64,000 bases of DNA from a virus: IMG/VR virus record IMGVR_UViG_3300047994_000087, positions 62,001-126,000 of that record; one strand, given 5' to 3'. Each line of letters begins with the position of its first letter. The stretch's first letter is position 1. Below the pieces are notes generated by a model, which saw nothing but the letters and a program-made list of their open reading frames with translations, had not been told where the DNA came from and did not search any database. Position numbers and translations under genes: made by a program. Below, in pieces: positions 1-8,133 of the stretch.

Positions 1-33
1 AAGTCGAAGCCGACCCGCAAGAGAAGGAAGAAA

Positions 34-1263
34 GTGAAAGACAACAAGCTAGCCTTCACTCAGGGCTTCATGGAGCGCCTAGAAGCAGATAAGGTCCGCC
101 AAAAGTTTTGGGACACTAAAGTCAATGGGCTGATGGTTGAAGTGATGCCTTCGGGGTCCAAGATCTTCCGCTTTCGTAGGACTATCAAAGGTAAAATTGA
201 AACCAGTACGATAGGTCCCTACCCGTCCATCTCCCTGGAGGAAGCTCGTGACGAAGCGGTACGTTTGTCAGCTAAGCTTGTAGACGGAGCATCCTTTATA
301 AACAATCGGCAGGCTGCACGAGATGAGTTAACCCTTGAGGGTCTGTTCGATCTGTACTTCAACCTTCACGTTGAGGGGGCCTGCGAGACAGCCGATGAGC
401 TTCGTAAGGAGTCTAAAAGGTATTGGAGTAGACTGTTGCCCTTGAAGCTATCGGCCATATCCTCATTGGATATTCAAGAGCAGAAGGCTAGGTTGGCCAA
501 AGGCGAAAAGGGTAAGACCCACAAGCACAGGTCTAACAAGGCCCTTGATCTGGTTAAGGCCGCTTTCGCATGGGGCGTTCTTAATGCAGGAGTGAAGGAG
601 AACCCAGCCAAAGGGGTGAAGAACTTTACTACTCAATCCCGTGAGCGCATCATCGCACCTGAAGAGTATGAGCCTCTCATGAGGGCCATCGCCTGTTATC
701 CAGATAAACGGATCAGGGACTTCTTCTTTATGTGCCTATACACAGGTGCTCGTTCTGGCAAGGTCATGTCTATGAAGTGGTCTGACATCGACTTCACTCT
801 GGAACGTTGGTTGATTGGCAAGGATAAGAACAAGGACTCCAATCATGTGCCCTTGTCGGAAGCTGCCCTCTCAATCCTCCGTGCACGTTATAAGGAACGT
901 GGAGCTATCCAATGGGTCTTTCCTGGAGGGCAAGTGCATCAGCCGACCACTAACCATCTAACAGAACCTAAATCCGCATGGAAGAAGATTCTTAAATGGG
1001 CTTCTGGCGAAGTACCCAACATAACAGACCTACGTATTCACGATCTGCGCAGATCACTTGGTTCGTACATGGCCATGGCAGGGGAGAACACTGCCACCAT
1101 TCAGAAGGTACTGGGACATAAATCACTACAAGCCGCTAGTCGCTATCAGCGAGTGAACAACACAGCTGCTCAAGATGCTACTAACAAGGCAGTCAATTTG
1201 ATGTCCATTATGGCTAACTCCTCACAGCAAGATAAAACCAAAAACAAAGAATCCATATCCTAG
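34..1263 (+). CDS. int: Tyrosine recombinase / integrase (P4/CP4-like)
   Basis: Site-specific recombinase expected to integrate or excise the phage. The N-terminal part (about residues 20-75) resembles the DUF4102 arm-binding domain of P4-type integrases, followed by a core-binding domain and a C-terminal catalytic domain. Catalytic residues visible: Arg in TGARSGKV (about residue 239), Lys in LIGKDKNK, HDLRRS (about 336-341), LGHKS (about 360) and the nucleophile Tyr in SRYQRV (about 371). The usual Glu after TGARxG is Lys here. The GTG start has AGAAGGAAG upstream, but the frame is open to the window edge, so the true start may lie outside. The 249 bases after it hold no gene; a CTAGA/TCTAG hairpin near 1380-1393 could be attachment-site or terminator structure, unproven. 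Confidence 0.9.
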   Translation: MKDNKLAFTQGFMERLEADKVRQKFWDTKVNGLMVEVMPSGSKIFRFRRTIKGKIETSTIGPYPSISLEEARDEAVRLSAKLVDGASFINNRQAARDELTLEGLFDLYFNLHVEGACETADELRKESKRYWSRLLPLKLSAISSLDIQEQKARLAKGEKGKTHKHRSNKALDLVKAAFAWGVLNAGVKENPAKGVKNFTTQSRERIIAPEEYEPLMRAIACYPDKRIRDFFFMCLYTGARSGKVMSMKWSDIDFTLERWLIGKDKNKDSNHVPLSEAALSILRARYKERGAIQWVFPGGQVHQPTTNHLTEPKSAWKKILKWASGEVPNITDLRIHDLRRSLGSYMAMAGENTATIQKVLGHKSLQAASRYQRVNNTAAQDATNKAVNLMSIMANSSQQDKTKNKESIS

Positions 1264-1512
1264 ATATTCATCTCACACGTCTCCCTGCTGACATCTTGTA
1301 ACAATTAGACACATAGCCATTTTTTCACAATATCCCCATAATGGGCGATGTGCGGTGGTTTGGTGTTCACGTAGAGTTCAACTAGAACTGTCTAGATAGA
1401 ATTAAGCGGGAACCTTCACTTAATCTTTCCCTCCCTACAGGTAGTATGCAAAAGCACCCATGTAGCTAATAAGCCACTAGATGTGTATTCGCCACCAACA
1501 CAGGATTAGAGA

Positions 1513-1827
1513 ATGACCAACACTAACAAACAGGCTGGCCCCATTTTGCGGCTAGCCTACAATCCAATCACCAAACAAATATGTGCCCCAGTTCTCCAGA
1601 TGGGTAAGGCCAGTCGCAAGATAGCTCACCGGTTTCCTGAAAACGTTTGGACACTAGAGATGAGTAATCAGATTGTTGTGGAAGAGTTCAACAGCGTTGA
1701 AGACATGGAAGCTTTTATTGAAGAGTTCGAAATAGTGTGCGAGCGTAATGCACATCTACTTGCTGCTTACGCTAGGACTGTAACCCCTCAACCAGTAACA
1801 ACTGGGGATCACCCTTGCGTGGAGTAG
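1513..1827 (+). CDS. Hypothetical protein
   Basis: 104 residues, not recognised. ATG with AGGATTAGAG upstream. The acidic C-terminal half (VEEFNSVEDMEAFIEEFE) is probably helical. Its last 56 bases overlap the 3' end of the convergent gene that ends at 1772; both have good ribosome-binding sites, so both are kept. Confidence 0.6.
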   Translation: MTNTNKQAGPILRLAYNPITKQICAPVLQMGKASRKIAHRFPENVWTLEMSNQIVVEEFNSVEDMEAFIEEFEIVCERNAHLLAAYARTVTPQPVTTGDHPCVE

Positions 1828-2086
1828 TCCATGCTTCACACACCCAAATTTTTTCCGATGGCACCCTTGTTACTGTCACATGTTCCAAACGATCTACCGT
1901 ATCCTTAACCAAGTAAGCAGCCTTAAACGCTTGCTTACTTGTTTTGCACACAACGTGCAAGCAGTGTCGGTCCATAGTGGCTTTGGTGTATGAAACCTTT
2001 CTTGCACGCAGAAGCTTTCTGAAGCGCTCTATGTTGACGGCGTCTTCTTCCTGGTTGTAGCACTTACCAAACACATATCCGCCCAT
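1772..2086 (-). CDS. Hypothetical protein
   Basis: 104 residues with a strong site (GAAGGAG, 8 bases before ATG). Lys/Arg-rich middle section with scattered Cys and His, no family recognised. Follows the gene ending at 2087 with no gap, so probably one transcript. Convergent 3' overlap with the plus-strand gene ending at 1827. Confidence 0.6.
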   Translation of the reverse strand: MGGYVFGKCYNQEEDAVNIERFRKLLRARKVSYTKATMDRHCLHVVCKTSKQAFKAAYLVKDTVDRLEHVTVTRVPSEKIWVCEAWTTPRKGDPQLLLVEGLQS

Positions 2087-2323
2087 CTATTTAGCTCCTT
2101 CTACTGAGTTCTTTATGGACTCCAGATAACGTAAGCGTTCGAAGATCTGATCTCGGATCTCTTCGTAGTCACGCTTGTTGATACGGCCTTTGTCATATTC
2201 ATTGCTAAAGGAATTGAACATATTAAAGAGCCCTGCTTGATTGAGTGTGTTTCGCACATTCTCTTGAGCTATCAATAAATCAAATGCTGGTTCGATGATC
2301 ATCTCTATAAAAACCTCGGTCAT
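2087..2323 (-). CDS. Hypothetical protein
   Basis: 78 residues from the ATG at 2323, preceded by AAGG at a suitable distance. A GTG at 2389 would add 22 residues but would overlap the divergent speD start and its ribosome-binding site, so the shorter form is preferred. Mostly helical (EYDKGRINKRDYEEIRDQIF). No family recognised. Confidence 0.55.
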   Translation of the reverse strand: MTEVFIEMIIEPAFDLLIAQENVRNTLNQAGLFNMFNSFSNEYDKGRINKRDYEEIRDQIFERLRYLESIKNSVEGAK

Positions 2324-2376
2324 GTACTGGACCTTAATATTAGGACTGCCTGTCACTGCTCCGAGGAAACCGTAAA

Positions 2377-2814
2377 ATGTTTGGACCACACTTATTAGTT
2401 TGCGGTTATAGGGCTTCTAAAAGCGCACTTGCAGATCTTGAAATGATCTACAACCTTATTGATGGTCTTCCAAATCTTGTCGGCATGACTCCAATTACTC
2501 AGTGCCAAGCTTTCCGCTATCAGGGAAAGGTCAAAGATGATTGGGGCATTACTGCAATGATCATGATTGCTGAGTCTCACATCTCTATCCATACTTTTCC
2601 AGAGAAAGGGTTCTTTGCCTTTGACCTTTTCTCTTGCAGAGACTTCAACACCGATCTAGTCGTCGATACTTTAGCTAATGCGTTCAACCTTGTTAGTGTC
2701 ATGGACATGAGCGTGCAAGTTATACATCGTGGGCGTGAGTTCGAGCGTGGAAACGTTGATCCGCCAGAAGTAGGCGGCCTACTTTATCGCCTGCATAATC
2801 ACCCAAGTGAATGA
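2377..2814 (+). CDS. speD: S-adenosylmethionine decarboxylase proenzyme
   Basis: Makes decarboxylated AdoMet, the aminopropyl donor for spermidine synthesis; polyamines help neutralise packaged DNA. 145 residues, the size of the short prokaryotic (class 1B) enzymes. The motif ESHISIHTFPEKG gives the self-cleavage site between Glu66 and Ser67, Ser67 becoming the pyruvoyl group. His72 and Cys87 sit 5 and 20 residues downstream, the same spacing as Ser63/His68/Cys83 of the Thermotoga enzyme. GAGGA precedes the ATG at 2377. No spermidine synthase is visible here, so it probably feeds the host pathway. Confidence 0.93.
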   Translation: MFGPHLLVCGYRASKSALADLEMIYNLIDGLPNLVGMTPITQCQAFRYQGKVKDDWGITAMIMIAESHISIHTFPEKGFFAFDLFSCRDFNTDLVVDTLANAFNLVSVMDMSVQVIHRGREFERGNVDPPEVGGLLYRLHNHPSE

Positions 2815-2961
2815 TTTTTCCTGGTCCCCTATGGTGGCACGCTAGGATCTAGTTATGGGCCTTGCAGGACCTCCTGGAGACCTCTGGTAAGGTCATATAT
2901 AAGGATGAGAAAGACCGGAAACACCCAATTTATGGGCAATAATAAAGGAAACATTAAGAAC

Positions 2962-2991
2962 TTGACCGTATAATAGCAGCGGTGCTATTAT
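2962..2991 (+). promoter_or_regulatory. Repeated promoter with internal dyad, copy 1
   Basis: TTGACC (2962-2967), 18-base spacer, TATTAT (2986-2991). The spacer and -10 contain ATAATAGCA and TGCTATTAT, a perfect 9-base inverted repeat around GCGG. One of seven copies in the window; it points into the gene-free stretch at 3.0-3.75 kb. Confidence 0.8.
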
Positions 2992-2997
2992 AGATAC

Positions 2998-3730
2998 ATG
3001 GAGAACGGGGACGGGACAAACGAGCCCCAAACCGCCCTCCAAGGACTCCTGGAGTCCACCCTGTGAGACGATGGTACCCCATGAAGGTGACCGGTTAAAA
3101 GCCAAGTTGTGCAGCGGGGGGAACAAGGTTCACCAGAAGTCCGAAGAGAAATTGAAGCCCTATCGGGGACCTCACTGACATCGCAACCGACGCTACAAAC
3201 GTGGCCATCGTGCCCATATATTAAACAAGCGAATCGGCTACTGGACTCTGAGGCATGACAGCTATGTGGCGCAATGCTAACAGCTACTTCAAGCGATTAG
3301 ACCAGTTTCTCTCACACTACTCAACTCAACAAGGAAGGTTCACCGGCAGGAGAAAACTGAAAAGAGGCGCCCGATATGCTAGGGCGGTACAAATCGAGCA
3401 GGGCACGTGCGGACCACTAACAAGGTCTCGACACAAGATCCCGTGAAGTCTCAGGACAATCTCTTTTCGCTAAAGCTCCAATAACTTATAATCGCAATCG
3501 CCTGGTTAGGTAGACACATGTCTTGCACCGCCACAACTTAACTAGGTAAACCCAAGTTCACCGGGGGTAGATTCCGGGCTCCTGTACGACATAAGACTCG
3601 TGTTGTGGTAATAAACTGATTCAACCCCGCACTTGGGTGCGAATGTGCACTATCGCCCGAATCGTTGAAGTGAGACCATCAGGGATGAAGGTCCGGGGAG
3701 CGAAACCCCAGCGGGCGACCAATTTATCCG
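2998..3730 (+). ncRNA. Candidate large structured non-coding RNA
   Basis: About 950 bases between speD and the gene at 3813 contain no ORF with a credible start or protein-like composition, yet copy 1 of the phage promoter reads into them. Hairpins seen: GGACTCC/GGAGTCC near 3040-3055, CGCCC/GGGCG near 3368-3386, CGCAC-TTGG-GTGCG near 3628-3641, and a compact domain at about 3653-3718 closed by TCGCCCG/CGGGCGA with inner stems GACC/GGTC and GGGG/CCCC. A short motif, AGGTTCACCRG, occurs near 3127 and 3337 and as AAGTTCACCGG near 3552. The size is in the range of the large phage RNAs GOLLD and ROOL, but I cannot assign a family. Ends are estimates. Confidence 0.5.
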
Positions 3731-3812
3731 GCTCAGTAATGGGCTGCCCATACTGGCTAGCAATAGACAACTAAATTTGTCAACCTACGCTCCCCAAAAG
3801 GAGGGCTATCGC

Positions 3813-4103
3813 ATGGAAACATCATTCTGCACTTCTGACTGCTGTCCGATTATCTCTAAGCCTATCCCGCCCATAATTGACCCTTATGGCTGGGATGCCC
3901 ACTGCTTTTACAAAGCAAACATGGAATCGCCTACTGAAGTTCTTCAATTCATTGGTCTTCGTCCTATCGATCAACCAATGATTGAGCCTGCTGTCAAAGA
4001 TCGTTACCTCGACATTCAATTACTCCGTCAGTGGCGCGACTTTGGCATCCTGAACAACCTCTACCCGTCAGACACTGCAAAACGTCTGTTCTCAGTTCGC
4101 TAA
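3813..4103 (+). CDS. Hypothetical protein
   Basis: 96 residues. The ATG at 3813 is chosen because AAAAGGAGGG lies just upstream; longer versions would run through that site. N-terminal FCTSDCCPI cluster of Cys, then a Pro-rich stretch. No family recognised. First gene of the cassette that leads to the MoxR ATPase; no promoter of the repeated type directly in front, so it may be transcribed through the RNA region. Confidence 0.65.
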   Translation: METSFCTSDCCPIISKPIPPIIDPYGWDAHCFYKANMESPTEVLQFIGLRPIDQPMIEPAVKDRYLDIQLLRQWRDFGILNNLYPSDTAKRLFSVR

Positions 4104-4176
4104 ATCCTCACACCGTGGGCACTTTTCAACCGGTGCCCATACTGAGGGGATTCACCTCTCTATCTCAATCTCTCAA
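4103..4176 (+). other. Post-gene hairpin element 1
   Basis: Directly at the stop codon: AATCCTC pairs with GAGGGGATT (two bulged G) around an inner stem TGGGCAC/GTGCCCA, followed by TCTCTCAA. The same outer stem and the TCTCTCAA tail recur at 6430-6498. No T-run follows, so it is not a simple intrinsic terminator; it may be a processing or stability element. Confidence 0.5.
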
Positions 4177-4208
4177 ATTTTAATTGCCTCCAAGGAGGAG
4201 CTACCGCT

Positions 4209-5282
4209 ATGCCAACAGAACTCAAACCACGTCAGGTGCTTGCCTGGATGAAATCCAAGGTCAAACAACTTACGCCTGATGGTTATACACGCCCTATGTA
4301 CGTTGCAGGCGCACCTGGGATTGGTAAGACAGCTATAGTTTATGCTCTTGCTGCCTTCCTGAACTGCCCAGTAATCACCTGGATAGCTGCAACTATGGAC
4401 CCTACTGACACTAAGTTCCCTGCCCTTGTCACCCTTCCTGACGGCACTGTTGAGCTTAAGTGGCTCACGCCCAAGGAACTCTCTCAGCCAGGACGGTTCA
4501 TACTGTTCTTGGATGAACTCCCTAACGCTGCACAGAGCGTTCTCAACAGCCTTCAGAACCTGGTGTGGACCCGCAAACTTGGTGAGTTCACTCTCTCTAA
4601 AGATTGCATCATCATTGCTGCTGGTAACCGCACCACTGACCGTGCTGGTGCTGGAAGACTGAATACAGCTATGGGCAGTCGTTTCTTGAAAGTCACCATG
4701 GTGGCTGATGTAGATGACCTCCGCGCTTGGGGTGCTCAACCAAAAAATCCTAATGATCCTAAAGGTCCATCACGTCTTCATCATATAGTTCTGGCTTTCC
4801 TCAAGTTCAGGCCTACATATCTCAACAGCTTTGATCCTAAGAAGGACTCGTTCTGCTGCCCCAGAACTCTGGAGTTCGTGAGTGATTGTATCTACGAGAA
4901 CGAAGCTAGAATCCAGGCTGGTGAAACCATCGACCGCGAGATCACAAGGGCGGATTATGAGAACGCTGGTGAAGACTTCGCTGCGGAATTCGTTCCATTC
5001 GAAAGCCTCTACACGACCGCCATTAGTCCTGACACCATACTCAGGAACCCAACGGGTGCACGCATCCCAGAAAGTCCTGACGCTAAGTGGGCAACCACTA
5101 CCGCGCTAGCATGGGCAGCTACGGCCAACAACCTTGACCTGGTACTGACCTACCTAGATCGTCTGGAAGTGGAATACTCCACCGCTGCTGTGACCGTCCT
5201 GGAGACAAGACACCCAGAACTGGCTAACAGCAAGGAGCTTACCGCCTGGAACGTCAAAATGGACCGGCTCGTAGCTGCTTAG
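4209..5282 (+). CDS. MoxR-family AAA+ ATPase
   Basis: 357-residue ATPase expected to work as a hexameric remodelling machine together with a VWA partner, encoded two genes downstream. Walker A GAPGIGKT at about residues 34-41, Walker B FILFLDELPN at about 96-105, sensor 1 IIAAGNRTTD at about 135-144, and Arg-containing GSRF near 157. Strong AAGGAGGAG site before the ATG. The MoxR-VWA pair is common in bacteria and phages and acts as a chaperone or metal-insertion device in studied cases; the substrate here is unknown. Confidence 0.88.
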   Translation: MPTELKPRQVLAWMKSKVKQLTPDGYTRPMYVAGAPGIGKTAIVYALAAFLNCPVITWIAATMDPTDTKFPALVTLPDGTVELKWLTPKELSQPGRFILFLDELPNAAQSVLNSLQNLVWTRKLGEFTLSKDCIIIAAGNRTTDRAGAGRLNTAMGSRFLKVTMVADVDDLRAWGAQPKNPNDPKGPSRLHHIVLAFLKFRPTYLNSFDPKKDSFCCPRTLEFVSDCIYENEARIQAGETIDREITRADYENAGEDFAAEFVPFESLYTTAISPDTILRNPTGARIPESPDAKWATTTALAWAATANNLDLVLTYLDRLEVEYSTAAVTVLETRHPELANSKELTAWNVKMDRLVAA

Positions 5283-5304
5283 TTTTTCCCAAGGAGAGAA
5301 GAGA

Positions 5305-5350
5305 CAGGAACCGTGGGTGGTGAGAGCCGCCTACTTCCTGGGTCTCTCAA
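5305..5350 (+). other. Post-gene hairpin element 2
   Basis: CAGGAA (5305-5310) pairs with TTCCTG (5335-5340); inside, GTGGGTGG pairs with CCGCCTAC with two G-T wobbles around a TGAGAG loop. TCTCTCAA follows, as in the elements after the genes at 4103 and 6431. The outer stem differs in sequence but has the same placement, suggesting conserved function. Confidence 0.45.
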
Positions 5351-5373
5351 AAACTAAAGACCATATTACGGAT

Positions 5374-5403
5374 TTGACTCTATAATCGCGCCACTGCTAT
5401 TAT
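5374..5403 (+). promoter_or_regulatory. Repeated promoter with internal dyad, copy 2
   Basis: TTGACT (5374-5379), 18-base spacer, TATTAT (5398-5403), with ATAATCGC in the spacer in place of ATAATAGC. Drives the gene at 5499. Confidence 0.8.
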
Positions 5404-5498
5404 AAATACATGAGGCGCAGGCCACGAGTACCTAAAACAAACGCTCTGCCCGCCACCACAATCTACTCTCACTACTGACCAAACGAGGACCTGACCCC

Positions 5499-6431
5499 AT
5501 GACCAACGGAACTATTGATAGAACTGAAGCTGTACCCCTCCATAAGCGGGCCATGCTGCTCTCCCTGAGCTTCAGCAAATGGAGTGCTAGAAAGCACGAC
5601 AAACAAGTAAGCCAGGAAGTGGCCAATACCCATGGCTTGTCTGACGTTAACTTGGGTGCTTACCGTAAGCAACTAATTGCCAAGGAAGCTTTGGATGAAA
5701 TCAACGCTCTGGACTCACAAGCCAGAACTGTGTGGATCAAATACACCAGTGCTGGTCGTAAGGAAGGAGAGCGCATTCTCTCCAATATGTTCTACACCCC
5801 CTGCACAACAGAACTTCGTACTATCCAAGCCGAACGTGAAATTGCTGTGCAAAAGTTCAAGTCTAACTTCATACAGTTCAAGGAGGATCAAAAGAAAAAA
5901 CTCAATGGCCTGTTCCGTGAGGAAGATTATCCTACCCTCCAGGAACTCGACGATAAGTTTGATATGTTAATTGACATTCAACCTATGCCTGATGCAGCTG
6001 AATTCGTAGTAGCTGGCATCGTAGACGAGGAAGTCAAACGCATTGAGGCTGCCCGTGCGGAGCAAAGTAAGAAAATGGTTGCTGACGCTATGCGCGAGAC
6101 CTGCACCCGTCTTCTGGAAACAATCACTGGCACAGAGAAAAAACCAGGGCTAATCCAGAAGCTGGCAAAGTTCGAAAAGTTAGGGTCTAGTGTTAAGCAC
6201 CCGTTCAGAGATACAGCCATATCCAATATAAAAGACATGTTGGACCTGCTTCCTGGCTTGAACTTGACCAACGACCCGAAGATCAACGATATCGCTGATC
6301 GTATCCGCAAGGAGCTTGTATCCCTGTCTTGTGAGGACCTTCGTAACGACGATACCCTCAGAGAGACGGCCATCAATAAGGCGGATGCCCTGGCTGATGA
6401 AATCACCGCCCACATGTCCAACTTCATTTAA
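5499..6431 (+). CDS. DUF3150-like helical protein of the MoxR-VWA cassette
   Basis: 310 residues, predicted almost entirely helical and coiled, no enzyme motif. The start LSLSFSKWSARKHDKQVSQE resembles the opening of DUF3150-type phage and plasmid proteins, which are found beside MoxR and VWA genes. Position between the two supports a role as adaptor or substrate recogniser for the ATPase; this is inference. GAGGA lies 9 bases before the ATG, and it has its own copy of the repeated promoter. Confidence 0.6.
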   Translation: MTNGTIDRTEAVPLHKRAMLLSLSFSKWSARKHDKQVSQEVANTHGLSDVNLGAYRKQLIAKEALDEINALDSQARTVWIKYTSAGRKEGERILSNMFYTPCTTELRTIQAEREIAVQKFKSNFIQFKEDQKKKLNGLFREEDYPTLQELDDKFDMLIDIQPMPDAAEFVVAGIVDEEVKRIEAARAEQSKKMVADAMRETCTRLLETITGTEKKPGLIQKLAKFEKLGSSVKHPFRDTAISNIKDMLDLLPGLNLTNDPKINDIADRIRKELVSLSCEDLRNDDTLRETAINKADALADEITAHMSNFI

Positions 6432-6498
6432 TCCTCGCTCGCAGGGCTGGGTAACTCCAGCCTTGACTGAGGGGATTGACCATCTTCTCATCTCTCAA
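6430..6498 (+). other. Post-gene hairpin element 3
   Basis: AATCCTC (6430-6436) pairs with GAGGGGATT (6469-6477) with two bulged G; inner stem GGCTGG/CCAGCC. TCTCTCAA at 6491-6498. Close relative of the element at 4103-4176; lies between the DUF3150-like gene and the next promoter. Confidence 0.5.
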
Positions 6499-6506
6499 CA
6501 TTCACC

Positions 6507-6536
6507 TTGACCCCTTAATAGCAGTAGTGCTATTAT
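6507..6536 (+). promoter_or_regulatory. Repeated promoter with internal dyad, copy 3
   Basis: TTGACC (6507-6512), 18-base spacer with TTAATAGCA, TATTAT (6531-6536) inside TGCTATTA. Drives the VWA gene, with a leader of about 20 bases and an AGGAGG site. Confidence 0.8.
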
Positions 6537-6560
6537 CAAGGTATCTTCTAGGAGGTGCCA

Positions 6561-7877
6561 ATGAGCATCGACACCAAAGAACTAGTATCAGCCACCAGGA
6601 TTAGACTTCTTTCAAAGCATCCATGGTTCGGACAACTCTCTATGAACCTCAACATCGTTGAGAATTCCGACATTGAAAACTTCAACACTGACGGCACTGA
6701 CCTGGAAATCAATCCTGAACACTTCGCCAAACTGCCCCGCCTTGAGCGTGAAGGCTGTATGGCCGTCAAAGTTTTCCAATGTGGCATGGGACACCCTTAT
6801 AGACAAGGTGGCCGCGATGCTGAAAAGTGGAATGAAGCCTCCAGACAAGTGGCGCATGCCCACATATCTAAGGCCGGTCTTACGCTTCCTGCCAGCTGCA
6901 AAGTTGATCCTAAGTACTTGGAGATGTCTGTAGAGCAGGCTTACTCCTATAACGAAGCTCAAGCCCGTAAACAACAGCAACAGAATCAAGGTGGACAGCA
7001 GGGGCAGCAGCCCCAACAGGGTGGCCAACCCCAGCAAGGTCAAAACGGACAACAAGGGAACCAACCAGGCAAGCCTGGAAGTCAGCAATCTGGACAAGGC
7101 CAGGGCAACCCAACACAAGGCAAAGGAGCCTCTGCTCCTGCCACTGGCACCATATCTAAACCCAAGCCAGCTACCCCCAAGAAAGATAATAAGGGTCAGA
7201 AAGAGGAAGGCCAAGCGCCTGCTAAGCGTATGTCTGAAACTGACTGGGCTGATGCTCGTGAACAGGCCACCAACATGTCTAAGAAAGCGGGTTTCGGATC
7301 TGCCAGCATTGAAATGGCCGTCAAAAATGAGCGCGTAGCTACCAACAACTGGAAGGAAGAAACCCGTGAGTTCGTTGTTCAGACTGTGGTGTCTGACGTG
7401 AGCTGGGCTAAGCAAAGTCGCCGTGGCCGTGCTCAAGGACTGATTCTACCTGGACCAGTCAAAGAGAATATCGGACCTATCGTAGTTGTGTTTGATACCA
7501 GCGGTAGTGTCTACTCCGATGTCAGAACGGTGGAAGACTTCAGTGCTGTAGTCACAACAATCGCTCGTGAAGTCCGCCCGGAGAAGCTCATAGTTATCTA
7601 CTGCGACACTAAGGTGACTGCGGTCGACGAGTATGACACCTACGACATGGAAGACATCAAGGTCAGACCACTGGGCAACGGTGGCACCGCTTTCCAGCCT
7701 GCCTTCGATTACATCGAGCAAATGGACGCCCAGCCCAATGTTATCCTCTACTTGACCGACTTGATAGGAGCAGCCCCAATTGAGCCGGAAGTGCCAGTCC
7801 TCTGGGTAACCCCTGCTTGGGTAAAGACACAAGCTTGGTTCGGACGGACCATAAACATTGACAGACACGCATCATAG
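6561..7877 (+). CDS. VWA-domain protein, partner of MoxR ATPase
   Basis: 438 residues. The N-terminal about 125 residues resemble the metallopeptidase-like domain that precedes VWA in DUF2201 proteins (RDAEKWNEAS...), but the HExxH zinc motif is not present, so it is probably inactive. A 60-residue Gln/Gly low-complexity linker follows. The C-terminal VWA domain has a complete MIDAS: DTSGS near residue 312, Thr in GGTAF near 374, Asp in LTDL near 398. Such proteins bind substrate through a metal ion and are handled by the MoxR ATPase. Start at ATG 6561 behind AGGAGG; the GTG at 6555 overlaps that site. Confidence 0.85.
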   Translation: MSIDTKELVSATRIRLLSKHPWFGQLSMNLNIVENSDIENFNTDGTDLEINPEHFAKLPRLEREGCMAVKVFQCGMGHPYRQGGRDAEKWNEASRQVAHAHISKAGLTLPASCKVDPKYLEMSVEQAYSYNEAQARKQQQQNQGGQQGQQPQQGGQPQQGQNGQQGNQPGKPGSQQSGQGQGNPTQGKGASAPATGTISKPKPATPKKDNKGQKEEGQAPAKRMSETDWADAREQATNMSKKAGFGSASIEMAVKNERVATNNWKEETREFVVQTVVSDVSWAKQSRRGRAQGLILPGPVKENIGPIVVVFDTSGSVYSDVRTVEDFSAVVTTIAREVRPEKLIVIYCDTKVTAVDEYDTYDMEDIKVRPLGNGGTAFQPAFDYIEQMDAQPNVILYLTDLIGAAPIEPEVPVLWVTPAWVKTQAWFGRTINIDRHAS

Positions 7878-7932
7878 GTGTGCAATCAGGAATTCACCCG
7901 TAAGTATGCAGACGCCATTTTGGAGAAGGCAA

Positions 7933-8133
7933 GTGAACAAGCCAACCAAGAAACTGACACCAAAGGAATACATGCAAGTAGTCAAGGCCATGGGTCTACA
8001 GGACCCTGTTGGCTTGTATAATGCTTATGATGACGCCTACGCCAAGGAGAATCTGGAGTGGTTCGACAGCCTTATGCTTGACGCGCCGACCGGAGAAGAA
8101 ATGGAACTGATGTTTTTGAGAACCGCATCGTGA
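7933..8133 (+). CDS. Hypothetical protein
   Basis: 66 residues from GTG 7933, chosen for GGAGAAGG immediately upstream. Acidic, helical (LTPKEYMQVVKAMGL). Ends with GTGA shared with the start of the next gene. First of a chain of translationally coupled small genes running to 11.5 kb. Confidence 0.6.
   Translation: MNKPTKKLTPKEYMQVVKAMGLQDPVGLYNAYDDAYAKENLEWFDSLMLDAPTGEEMELMFLRTAS

Noticed and set aside
1264-1512. attP site next to the integrase
   Set aside because: Only a short CTAGA/TCTAG hairpin is visible; without the host or a second copy no core sequence can be shown.
2893-3446. Two small frames (77 and 63 codons) in the candidate ncRNA region
   Set aside because: No RBS, odd composition, and they cross the promoter or hairpins.
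3650-3719. RNase P RNA or tmRNA
   Set aside because: None of the conserved core sequences (for example the GAGGAAAGUCC element or a tRNA-like end) is present.
6612-7436. Minus-strand frame of 274 codons opposite the VWA gene
   Set aside because: Shadow of the Gln/Gly linker codons; the plus-strand protein has clear domains, promoter and RBS.
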